Below are positions 8,429 to 15,906 of a stretch of DNA of 34,510 bases, in pieces. Location of the stretch: positions 1 through 34,510 of the forward strand of contig CAZUAS010000023.1 in the NCBI GenBank assembly GCA_964618515.1, read 5' to 3'. The position numbers and the translations under genes were made by a program. Each line of letters opens with the position of its first letter. The first letter of the stretch is position 1. A model generated the notes under the pieces. That model did no database searches and was not told the origin of the DNA. It saw only the letters and a list, made by a program, of their open reading frames with translations. The stretch is from JAFGNW01 sp964618515. GTDB lineage: Bacteria > Zixibacteria > MSB-5A5 > GN15 > FEB-12.

Positions 8429-9639
8429 TTTTTCCTGAGGGCGGTTATCTTGTGCTGGGCATCCAGCAGGGTAGCCGCCGGAGGTTTATTGTTGAAAACC
8501 ACATCCTCAACAGCTTTTTCGATGATATCTTCAATGTAAACCCAGTTCGGGTCAACCGGGGGGTTTTTGGCCATGCGCAGTTGTGAGATAAAAGTCCACA
8601 GGTTTTTATCGCTGGTAAAATATTCGTCCTGTTGAGCTTTTTTACTTGATGGGTTGGCTGAATAATTCGCTTTGCAGAAACGCACCTGGTTTTCAGGCGA
8701 GACCAGGTAGTCGATAAATTTTCGGGCGGCCTCTTTATTTTTCGAATTTTTATTGATAGCCAGGAATTCTCCACCCATAAAGGAGCGGCCGGGCAATTCG
8801 AGCCCGGGCATAACCGTGGTGAAAAAATTTAGTTCGCGATTTTCCAGTTTAATGCGTTTCAAAAGCCAGTCGCCGGAAAGGATAAAAGCGATTTTACCAT
8901 CAAGAAAAGCATCTTCAATCCCGCGCTGGTCGGCCACATAACCCGAGGAATCATGCAGAATTTTATAAACCCGCAAGGCTTCTATGGCTTTTCCTGAGGA
9001 TAAAACGCAGACCTTGCCGTCGTCGCTGAAAATCTGACCGCCAAAGGACCAGAGAAAAGGAAGAAACTTTTTATAGAGGCGGTGTTGTTCGGGAGTGTTA
9101 GAGCCCCAACCGTAAAGACCGGTTTTCATAGAGGTAACCTTGTTGGCCATTCTCCTCAAGGCAATAAGCAGGGTGGGAAGAGTATCTTCAGGATATCCGG
9201 CCCGGTTCAATATGTCCCTGTTCCCGAACAAAACCCGGGTACCGAGAATCCACGGCCGGGCATAGACCTTGTCCTGGTAGGTTGCCATACTCCATCCATC
9301 GTATTCGCTGCTGTCCGGTACTATATAAGAAGTGATATCATCGATATGTCCGTTGACAATAAATTCGGCGAGCCAATCGGAACCCAGTTCCACTACATCC
9401 GGGGCGGTTCCCGAAGCAAAAGCCATAACCAGCTTTTCATGACCGTTTGCCCAGGTCAGGTCGGTGACTTTTACTTTTATATCCGGGTTGGCTTTTTCGA
9501 ATTCCTCGACCATGGCGTTGATGGTCGGTTTGATACCGGCATCGGTCCAGAACTGCCACCATTCAATGGTTGTCTGAGCTGAGATGGTAGTTATAGTGAT
9601 AAAAAACAAAACCGTCGATAAAATACTTCCCAATTTCAT
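8425..9639 (-). CDS. Extracellular sugar-binding protein of ABC transporter (family 1)
   Basis: A 404-residue periplasmic solute-binding protein. The signal peptide has a cleavage site near residues 19-21 (TISA before QTT) and no lipobox cysteine, so it should be soluble. The mature N-terminus (IEWWQFWTD, EFEKANPDIKV, FASGTAPDVVELGSDW) is typical of the SBP_bac_1/MalE family. The downstream GGEFLAINKNSKNKEAARKFIDYL segment is also characteristic. An AGAGG Shine-Dalgarno lies 6 bases before the ATG. First gene of the importer operon, with its own promoter at 9673-9700, divergent from the DUF6754-type operon. Confidence 0.92.
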   Translation of the reverse strand: MKLGSILSTVLFFITITTISAQTTIEWWQFWTDAGIKPTINAMVEEFEKANPDIKVKVTDLTWANGHEKLVMAFASGTAPDVVELGSDWLAEFIVNGHIDDITSYIVPDSSEYDGWSMATYQDKVYARPWILGTRVLFGNRDILNRAGYPEDTLPTLLIALRRMANKVTSMKTGLYGWGSNTPEQHRLYKKFLPFLWSFGGQIFSDDGKVCVLSSGKAIEALRVYKILHDSSGYVADQRGIEDAFLDGKIAFILSGDWLLKRIKLENRELNFFTTVMPGLELPGRSFMGGEFLAINKNSKNKEAARKFIDYLVSPENQVRFCKANYSANPSSKKAQQDEYFTSDKNLWTFISQLRMAKNPPVDPNWVYIEDIIEKAVEDVVFNNKPPAATLLDAQHKITALRKK

Positions 9640-9672
9640 AGGTACCTCTTCTCATTTTATTAAAACCTATCA

Positions 9673-9700
9673 AATATATTTTTTATTTTTATCAGGTCAA
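9673..9700 (-). promoter_or_regulatory. Sigma70-like promoter for the sugar importer operon
   Basis: On the minus strand TTGACC (9695-9700) and TATATT (9673-9678) are separated by 16 bases. This would place the transcript start about 27 bases before the binding-protein ATG. Confidence 0.6.
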
Positions 9701-9749
9701 CAAGAAATCTTTTAGTTGATTTTAAGTTCCTTAAATTATTTCTCATATT

Positions 9750-10562
9750 ATGCTGTTGTACCTGACAAAACTGGCATTGGTTCCGGCTGTCGCCTGGTTC
9801 GACCTTACTAAATTGCCGGTGTTGATAAGTGCCGTGATAGCCATTGTAATTGTATTATATACCACCTATTCCAGGAAGAGCCGTGAGAGGTTTAAAATTC
9901 GGGAAATAGCCGGGCTCAAGGCAATAGAAGAAGCCATTGGGCGGGCGACGGAGATGGCTCTGCCGGTCTTATATACTCCCGGCTGGGGCGGCGATATCCA
10001 GCGCCCCACCACTATAGCCTCACTGAATATATTAAGCCATATTGCTGAAAAAACGGCACAATATAACTGTCATCTGCTGTTTCCCACCCATGACCCGGTA
10101 ATCATGTCGGTAGCCCAGGAAGTCGTACGGGAGAGCTACACCCGGGCTGGTTTTATCGACCGTTTCCAAGAAGATGATATTCGTTATGTAACCTCGTCAC
10201 AATTCGGCTATGCCGCCGCGGTCGAAGGTCTGATTACGCGTCTTAAACCGGCTTCTATTTTTCTGCTGGGAACATTCGAGGCGGAGTCGCTGATTCTGGC
10301 TGAAACGGGCAATAGCGCCGGGGCGATTCAAATCGCCGGCACCGATTCCACCATCCAGCTGTCCTTTTTTATTGTGGCCTGTGATTATACTTTGATAGGT
10401 GAAGAACTTTTTGCCGCTTCCGGATACCTTTCCGGTGACAAATCCATTCTGGCTTCGATAAGAGCCCAGGATATTCTCAAGATTATAATCATTGTTTTTA
10501 TGGTAACCGCTGTCCTTTGGGTTTCATTTGTCCCTTCGGCGGATTGGTGGGTTTTTCGATGA
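9750..10562 (+). CDS. DUF6754-like membrane-anchored protein (first gene of membrane operon)
   Basis: A 270-residue protein of unknown function. A membrane segment at about 22-40 and a C-terminal one at about 243-262 flank an alpha/beta-looking soluble domain. Conserved-looking patches are GWGGDIQRPTTIASLNILSH, DDIRYVTSSQFGYAA and DYTLIGEELFAASGYLSG (212-229). From memory the last two resemble the family called DUF6754; this was not searched. There is no clear Shine-Dalgarno before the ATG. The next gene starts in an ATGA overlap at 10559, so the two are coupled. No catalytic triad or nucleotide-binding motif is evident. Confidence 0.75.
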   Translation: MLLYLTKLALVPAVAWFDLTKLPVLISAVIAIVIVLYTTYSRKSRERFKIREIAGLKAIEEAIGRATEMALPVLYTPGWGGDIQRPTTIASLNILSHIAEKTAQYNCHLLFPTHDPVIMSVAQEVVRESYTRAGFIDRFQEDDIRYVTSSQFGYAAAVEGLITRLKPASIFLLGTFEAESLILAETGNSAGAIQIAGTDSTIQLSFFIVACDYTLIGEELFAASGYLSGDKSILASIRAQDILKIIIIVFMVTAVLWVSFVPSADWWVFR

Positions 10563-11182
10563 CGCGTAAGATTCCACAAACTATCTGCACTCTATTCGGA
10601 GTGACTTTGTTTCTTCTCTATTTCTCTCAGCATCCGAGCGCAAGGAATCTTAATTTGACCATCCTCAACGAATATTTCCAGATTATCTTCGCCTTTACCT
10701 TGCTGGTCGGAGTGGTCAGTTTCGTTAAGGTCAACCTGAAAGCCTTTGAAAGGGGTGAAGACCGTGTCTATCACCTGGTTTCGGTCCTAGGGGTTTTTAT
10801 GATGCCGTTGTTGGCGGTTATCTGGGGTATTAAGGGGGATTCACCGTTTATGTGGGTGTTTGAAAACATCCAGGTTCCCATGCAGGCTACCGTTTTTGCT
10901 TTGCTGGCTTTCTTTGTGGCTTCAGCATCGTTTCGGGGTTTCCGCGCCCGCTCGGTTCAGGCAACCATATTACTGGCGGCCGCCCTGATAATGTTACTCA
11001 GCCGCTCGACCGTCGGTGATTTGATAGCTGATGAAATTCCGCAAATAGCCGACTGGATTCGCAACTATCCCTCCATGGCCGCCCGACGGGCAATCCTGAT
11101 CGGTATCGGACTGGGTTCCCTGACGACATCTTTAAGAGTCATGGTCGGAATCGAAAGAACCTGGTTGGGAGGGGATAAATGA
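10559..11182 (+). CDS. Polytopic membrane protein of unknown function (second gene of membrane operon)
   Basis: A 207-residue integral membrane protein with about six hydrophobic segments (roughly 8-22, 38-56, 70-90, 107-122, 133-148, 177-195). Distinct patches between segments are ASASFRGFRARSVQATILL and a C-terminal RRAILIGIGLGSLTTSLR followed by GIERTWLGG. The frame is open further upstream to 10517, but the ATG at 10559 forms an ATGA overlap with the first gene's stop and gives a natural MTRKIPQ start. No transporter motif is recognised. Position and coupling suggest it forms a complex with its neighbours. Confidence 0.75.
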   Translation: MTRKIPQTICTLFGVTLFLLYFSQHPSARNLNLTILNEYFQIIFAFTLLVGVVSFVKVNLKAFERGEDRVYHLVSVLGVFMMPLLAVIWGIKGDSPFMWVFENIQVPMQATVFALLAFFVASASFRGFRARSVQATILLAAALIMLLSRSTVGDLIADEIPQIADWIRNYPSMAARRAILIGIGLGSLTTSLRVMVGIERTWLGGDK

Positions 11183-11991
11183 TAAAACTCGAAAGCCGAC
11201 ATTATGTCTTTCTGGGTTTGTTTGTGGTCATCCTGATGACCATGCTCCTCAATGTCAGAATGGATATAAAAGTCTCACCGGAAACACAAAAAATGTACGA
11301 TTATATTGATTCGTTGCCCGAAGGTTCGGTGCTGATGGTATCTTTTGACCACGAAGCCTCGGCGATACCGGAGATAAAACCCCTGGCGCTTAATATCCTT
11401 CGTCATGCTTTTATAAAAGGTCACCGTATTATCGGTGTCTCCCTGTTAGCTGAAGGTACCGGTATCGGTTATCGCCTGATGCAGCAGACGGCCAGGGAAT
11501 ACGATAAGCAGTATGGCTCCGATTATGTCTATCTTGGTTTCAAACCGCAGTATATTGCGGCGATTCTGTCGATGGGGGAGTCAATACCGGAAACTTTCCC
11601 TGAAGATTACCTGGGACGGTCTTACGCTCGGTTACATCTTTTGAGCTCGGTGAAAAACTATGATGATATAGCGGGCGTGATTTCGATTGCCGACGGTTCT
11701 CTTACCACTCACTGGATTGAATATGCTCATGCCCGTTACCGCGTGCCGGTTTCGGCGGCGGTGGCGGCGGTGATGATGACCACTTATGACCCGTATATTT
11801 CTTCGGGACAATTGCATGCCATGGTGGGTGGTCTGCGCGGAGCCGCCGAATACGAGAAACTGCTCAATATCGGCGGCAGCGGCCGCCGGGGGATGCTGGC
11901 TCAGACCAGTGCCCATATTTATGTGATTCTGATGATAATCGCCGGTAACGTGATTTATTTTACCAGTCGTAAAAAGAAAACGGGTGTTTGA
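11179..11991 (+). CDS. Membrane-anchored protein of unknown function (third gene; TM - alpha/beta - TM)
   Basis: A 270-residue protein with membrane segments at about 9-27 and 247-262 flanking a soluble domain. Patches include GSVLMVSFDHEASAIPEIKP, LALNILRH, SDYVYLGFKPQYIAA and YDPYISSGQLHAMVGGLRG (203-221). The architecture, length and several aligned patches match the first gene of the operon, suggesting distant paralogy (see findings). The start overlaps the preceding stop (ATGA at 11179). No enzyme motif can be assigned. Confidence 0.75.
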   Translation: MIKLESRHYVFLGLFVVILMTMLLNVRMDIKVSPETQKMYDYIDSLPEGSVLMVSFDHEASAIPEIKPLALNILRHAFIKGHRIIGVSLLAEGTGIGYRLMQQTAREYDKQYGSDYVYLGFKPQYIAAILSMGESIPETFPEDYLGRSYARLHLLSSVKNYDDIAGVISIADGSLTTHWIEYAHARYRVPVSAAVAAVMMTTYDPYISSGQLHAMVGGLRGAAEYEKLLNIGGSGRRGMLAQTSAHIYVILMIIAGNVIYFTSRKKKTGV

Positions 11992-12605
11992 TGGACATAG
12001 GAACTATCATAGCCGGGTTATTGACCCTCGCGATACTGACTTTTCTTTATCACGACAATCCGATTTATAAATTGGCGGAGTCACTGTTTATAGGAGTGTC
12101 AATCGGTTACTTTCTCGTCATCAACTGGACTAATACCATCATGGACCTGATGTTCGTGCCGCTGTTTACACAGGGGAAAGCTGCCCTGATAATTCCGCTG
12201 ATACTTGGGTTGATGATGTTCGGTCGCTTCAATCGCAAAACAACCGTTCTATCGCGTATACCCATTGCAGTTTTAATCGGTTCCGGAGCGGGGGTGGCTA
12301 TCCCGGCTATGCTCGATGCCCGTACTCTCCAGCAGATGTCGGCCACAGTTGCCCCGATACTCGCGCCCGACGGCCTGCCTAATATATCAGAGCTGGTGGT
12401 CATGTTCGGAGTGGTAACTACCCTGATTTATTTCTATTTCAGCCGGGAACACCGGGGCTGGTGGGGGAAGTCGGCAACAATGGGAACTTATTTTCTAATG
12501 ATATTTTTCGGTACTACCTTCGCATATACGGTCATGTCCCGTATGTCCACTTTTATTGGCCGTATGGAATTTTTACTGACTGATTTTCTTAAACTTACGC
12601 ATTGA
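11991..12605 (+). CDS. Polytopic membrane protein of unknown function (fourth gene)
   Basis: A 204-residue membrane protein with about six hydrophobic segments. Its most distinctive patch is the N-terminal DNPIYKLAESLFIGVSIGY; a second lies near the C-terminus (FAYTVMSRMSTFIGRMEFLL). The ATG at 11991 shares a base with the previous stop (TGATG); a TTG at 11988 is the alternative. With genes one to three it makes an alternating set: two anchored alpha/beta proteins and two polytopic proteins. This would suit a membrane complex with channel and soluble parts. Function unknown. Confidence 0.75.
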   Translation: MDIGTIIAGLLTLAILTFLYHDNPIYKLAESLFIGVSIGYFLVINWTNTIMDLMFVPLFTQGKAALIIPLILGLMMFGRFNRKTTVLSRIPIAVLIGSGAGVAIPAMLDARTLQQMSATVAPILAPDGLPNISELVVMFGVVTTLIYFYFSREHRGWWGKSATMGTYFLMIFFGTTFAYTVMSRMSTFIGRMEFLLTDFLKLTH

Positions 12606-12607
12606 TT

Positions 12608-12730
12608 ATGAAATGCCCCTACTGTAAGATTGCCATGAAGGAACTCAAGCGCACGTTTCATAAAAAACGCAAATGGGTTTGTCCCAAATGCGGCAAAATC
12701 CGCTTTCAAATCATCAAGAAAAGAGATTGA
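12608..12730 (+). CDS. 40-residue zinc-ribbon protein
   Basis: A short open frame two bases after the fourth membrane gene. It begins MKCPYCKIAMKELKRTFHKK and has two CxxC knuckles (CPYC at 3-6 and CPKC at about 28-31), enough to bind one zinc ion. The spacer between knuckles is rich in Lys/Arg, and the C-terminus is basic (IIKKRD). The close spacing marks it as the last gene of the membrane operon. It could be a nucleic-acid- or protein-binding adaptor. Very small frames are uncertain, but the paired knuckles make chance unlikely. Confidence 0.72.
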   Translation: MKCPYCKIAMKELKRTFHKKRKWVCPKCGKIRFQIIKKRD

Positions 12731-12732
12731 TT

Positions 12733-12807
12733 TTAGTCCTGTAGTTTATTATGAAACATTTTGAATAATTTCTCGTTGACGAAGTAATACCTCAGAAGCA
12801 GGACTAA
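12733..12807. repeat. Inverted repeat with 9-bp arms, 3' arm covers the DUF72 ribosome-binding site
   Basis: The arms TTAGTCCTG (12733-12741) and CAGGACTAA (12799-12807) are perfectly complementary and enclose 57 bases. The interior holds smaller complementary pairs, such as ATTAT/ATAAT. The AGGA at 12800-12803, the likely Shine-Dalgarno for the ATG at 12815, is inside the 3' arm. Folding could therefore hide it when the region is transcribed. Confidence 0.5.
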
Positions 12808-12814
12808 TTAAAAT

Positions 12815-13582
12815 ATGGATGTAAGAATAGGCACTTCCGGTTACAGCTTTGAGGATTGGCGCAGTGTTTTTTACCCGGAGAATATCGAGAAAGGGAAAAT
12901 GCTGGATTATTATGTCCAGCATTTTCCGACAGTCGAAATAAATTCTACTTATTACCGGATACCCCATCCCGCGGTAATGGCCAAAATAACGGCCAAGGCA
13001 CCCCGGGGATTTGATTTCATGGTCAAGGCTCCCCAGTCTTTCACGCATACCCGCACCGACTTTGAGAAAGAAGCCGCCGCTTTTGCAGAAGCCCTCCGGC
13101 CGATGTCCGAGTCCGGCAAACTTGCGGGTATCCTGGCCCAGTTTCCATTCTCTTTTAAGTTCAGCACTAATCACCTTGAATATATTAATCTCTGCCAAAA
13201 AGCAGTTGCTCCGCATCCGCTATATGTCGAGTTTCGCCATAACAGCTGGGTTAACCGTTCCATGTACGACTATCTCAAAACCAGGAATATCGGGTATGTT
13301 TGTGTCGATGAACCGCAGCTTCCGGGTCTTCTCGGTCCCGATGCCTTTGCCACCACTGAAACGGCTTATATCCGCCTGCACGGCCGTAATGCCGAGAAAT
13401 GGTGGGAAGGTGGGGCGGAGCGGTATGATTATTGTTATTCTGAAAACGAACTGAAAACCTGGAAGGATAAAGTTGAAAAATTGTCCATGAAAGTGAAAAA
13501 GATATATGTCTTTTTCAATAACTGTCATCATGGCCAGGCAGCCCGCAATGCCCGGGAGTTCATGCGGCAGTTAAACCTGTAG
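12815..13582 (+). CDS. DUF72 (YecE-type) TIM-barrel family protein
   Basis: A 255-residue cytoplasmic protein of the DUF72/YecE family, whose biochemical role is not settled. Family marks are the N-terminal IGTSGYSFEDWRSVFYPE, EINSTYYRIP, FMVKAPQSFTH, the YVEFRHNSW strand, YIRLHGRNAEKWW, and the C-terminal YVFFNNCHHGQAARNA. Length is normal for the family. It has no signal peptide. The gene stands between the membrane operon and the NatAB-type operon, each separated by about 80 bases, and the inverted repeat upstream may affect its translation. Confidence 0.9.
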   Translation: MDVRIGTSGYSFEDWRSVFYPENIEKGKMLDYYVQHFPTVEINSTYYRIPHPAVMAKITAKAPRGFDFMVKAPQSFTHTRTDFEKEAAAFAEALRPMSESGKLAGILAQFPFSFKFSTNHLEYINLCQKAVAPHPLYVEFRHNSWVNRSMYDYLKTRNIGYVCVDEPQLPGLLGPDAFATTETAYIRLHGRNAEKWWEGGAERYDYCYSENELKTWKDKVEKLSMKVKKIYVFFNNCHHGQAARNAREFMRQLNL

Positions 13583-13602
13583 CGCTTTGGCAATGATTTT
13601 AG

Positions 13603-13631
13603 TTGACTAATTAATTTTATTATTGTATAAA
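13603..13631 (+). promoter_or_regulatory. Sigma70-like promoter for the ABC exporter / carboxypeptidase operon
   Basis: TTGACT (13603-13608) and TATAAA (13626-13631) are separated by exactly 17 bases. The ATPase start codon lies 31 bases beyond the -10 box. Confidence 0.7.
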
Positions 13632-13662
13632 AAAAACCGTTTAAAAAAATATCGAGTATTAT

Positions 13663-14595
13663 ATGTATCTGAGACTGGAAAATGTAAGAAAAGAATACGA
13701 TGGCAAGGTAGCGGTGGATAATTTGTCCCTGGATATTCCGAAGGGGATAATTTTCGGTATTATCGGTCCAAACGGAGCCGGAAAAACCACCACCATCCGC
13801 ATGATCATGAATATCATCGCCCCTGATGCCGGACGGGTGATATTCGACGGTAGAGAAATCGACGACAGCTTTAAAAATCATGTGGGATATTTGCCCGAAG
13901 AGCGCGGTCTTTATAAAAAACTGACTTTGAGCGAAGTCATGATTTACATGGCCGAACTCAAAGGCACCTCGCCGGCTGTCACCAGACCGCTCCTCGACCA
14001 CTGGCTGAGTAAGATGGACCTGCTGGATTACAAGTTTCGTAAGGTGGAAGACCTGTCCAAAGGCATGCAGCAAAAACTCCAATTTATTACTACTATCCTT
14101 CATGACCCGGAAATAATTATCCTCGACGAACTATTCTCCGGCCTTGACCCTATTAATATGGAACTGATTAAGAATGTACTGCTGGATTTGAAGAGGGCCG
14201 GGAAGACCATCCTATTTTCGACGCATGTCATGGAACAGGCCGAGAAACTGTGCGACAATATCTGTATGATATCCCGCGGCCAGAAAGTAATCGACGGTTC
14301 ACTGTCCAGCGTTAAAGCTCAGTTCGGTAAAAATACCGTCCAGATTAACATCGAAGGCGATGGTGCTTTTATCAAAGACCTGCCCGGAGTAAAACAGATG
14401 ACCGAATTTAACAATTATATTGAGCTATATCTAGCCCCGGGAGCGGACCCGAGTGAAATATTAAAGACGGTTGTCGGGCGCGTCAAAGTCAACCGCTTTG
14501 AGGTCGTCGAACCTTCATTGTATAAAATATTTATTGATATGGCCAAAGCCGACCCGACAGAATCACAAAGAGACCAGGGAGGTGACCATGTCTAA
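13663..14595 (+). CDS. ABC transporter ATP-binding protein (NatA-like)
   Basis: The 310-residue ATPase of an export-type ABC transporter. Walker A is GPNGAGKTT (35-43), the signature LSKGMQQ is at 131-137, Walker B is IIILDE (151-156), the D-loop is SGLD (159-162) and the H-loop His is near 188. The YLPEERGLYKK segment after the Q-loop position is typical of the NatA/YhaQ subgroup. A C-terminal extension of about 80 residues follows the nucleotide-binding domain. The permease gene overlaps its 3' end by 8 bases. Confidence 0.93.
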   Translation: MYLRLENVRKEYDGKVAVDNLSLDIPKGIIFGIIGPNGAGKTTTIRMIMNIIAPDAGRVIFDGREIDDSFKNHVGYLPEERGLYKKLTLSEVMIYMAELKGTSPAVTRPLLDHWLSKMDLLDYKFRKVEDLSKGMQQKLQFITTILHDPEIIILDELFSGLDPINMELIKNVLLDLKRAGKTILFSTHVMEQAEKLCDNICMISRGQKVIDGSLSSVKAQFGKNTVQINIEGDGAFIKDLPGVKQMTEFNNYIELYLAPGADPSEILKTVVGRVKVNRFEVVEPSLYKIFIDMAKADPTESQRDQGGDHV

Positions 14596-15904
14596 ATTCG
14601 CTGTCATATTCAAACGGGAATATATCCAGGTAGTTAAAAAGAAATCATTTCTTATCGGAGTCTTTTTAACCCCGGCCCTGATGGCGGCTTTTATGCTCCT
14701 TCCTGCCTGGCTGGCTCAGAAAAAGGCCACCTCCAGTGAAAAAATGGTTGTGGTCGACTGTAGCGGAACCGGGATGGGTGAGAGGTTCGCCAAAGAACTT
14801 GAGGTATATAAACTTGAGAACAGCGATATTCCTTATTATGAAATAAAACAGATCTTTGTCATTGAACCGGAGGATACCGTTCGTTTTCGGGCTCTTGATG
14901 ATTCCTTAAAATATGAAATAAATGAAAAAAATCTTAAATATTCCGTCGTTATCAAACCCCAGCCACATCTTTCCGATGACAGTGTTTACGTGGTGACCAA
15001 TTCGGATAATTTTACTTCATTAACGCGTTTCGAGTCTCGTCTTTCAAACCTGATTTCCTCGGTGAAGCTGGAGCAGACTAATATAAATCTACCGGTCGAT
15101 TCCGTTTTGAAATTGACCCGGAGAATCGACCTTAAGACCCAGAATACGAAGGGCGAAGCGATACCTTTCCTGGTTAAATATTTCGGCGGTCTGATTTTCG
15201 TAATGCTCATGTTCGGTATGATATTGACCTATGGTACACTGGTGATGCGCTCGGTTATCGAGGAAAAGAATTCGCGGATTATGGAGGTCCTCGTATCTTC
15301 GGTCAGCCCGTTCCAGTTAATGCTGGGTAAGATTTTCGGCCTGGGCGCCGCTACTTTCACCCAGGTGGCGATCTGGGTTATAATCGGAGCAATTCTTTTT
15401 GTAATGAGCGGCTCAGTGGGCCTGGTGATAAGCTCCGACATCAGTCGCCTGGTTTTCAACCCGGTGATTGTGGTTTTCTTCGTCTTGTTTATGATTATGG
15501 GTTACCTGATGTATTCGACTATTTTTGCCCTTATCGGCTCTATCGTCAATAACGAAAAGGAAGCCCAGTCATTTATTTTTCCGATTACCATGTCATTGAT
15601 TCTGCCGATGATGGTCGGTATTCATATCGTCCAGGAACCGTATTCAACTCTATCCCTAGCTCTGTCTTTCATCCCGTTCTTTGCCCCGACCACAATGATG
15701 TTGCGGATTATATTTTTGGCACCCGCGGCGACACAGTATTCATTCTTTTCAGGAATCCTCGGGGAATCAATCCTGTCTTTTATTATTCTTACGGTAATGA
15801 CGGTGATTATTGTCTGGCTGACCGCCAAAATATTCAGGGTCGGCATATTAATGTATGGCAAACGGCCTACTTTTCCTGAAATTGTAAAATGGATTAAGTA
15901 TTAG
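14588..15904 (+). CDS. ABC-2 type permease (NatB-like)
   Basis: A 438-residue membrane subunit partnering the adjacent ATPase. It has an N-terminal amphipathic stretch and membrane segment (about 20-40) and a large extracytoplasmic domain of about 170 residues. Five to six C-terminal membrane segments follow, including GGLIFVMLMFGMILTYGTL. The motif VIEEKNSRIMEVLVSSVSPFQLMLGKI is the hallmark coupling helix of COG1668/NatB proteins. The ATG at 14588 has a strong GGGAGG Shine-Dalgarno. The substrate is unknown (Na+, antibiotics or lipids in relatives). Confidence 0.9.
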   Translation: MSKFAVIFKREYIQVVKKKSFLIGVFLTPALMAAFMLLPAWLAQKKATSSEKMVVVDCSGTGMGERFAKELEVYKLENSDIPYYEIKQIFVIEPEDTVRFRALDDSLKYEINEKNLKYSVVIKPQPHLSDDSVYVVTNSDNFTSLTRFESRLSNLISSVKLEQTNINLPVDSVLKLTRRIDLKTQNTKGEAIPFLVKYFGGLIFVMLMFGMILTYGTLVMRSVIEEKNSRIMEVLVSSVSPFQLMLGKIFGLGAATFTQVAIWVIIGAILFVMSGSVGLVISSDISRLVFNPVIVVFFVLFMIMGYLMYSTIFALIGSIVNNEKEAQSFIFPITMSLILPMMVGIHIVQEPYSTLSLALSFIPFFAPTTMMLRIIFLAPAATQYSFFSGILGESILSFIILTVMTVIIVWLTAKIFRVGILMYGKRPTFPEIVKWIKY

Positions 15905-15906
15905 GA

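Noticed and set aside
9700..9749. Promoter for the DUF6754-type operon
   Set aside because: TTGATT (9716-9721) and TAAATT (9732-9737) are only 10 bases apart; no spaced pair could be found, so no promoter is reported.
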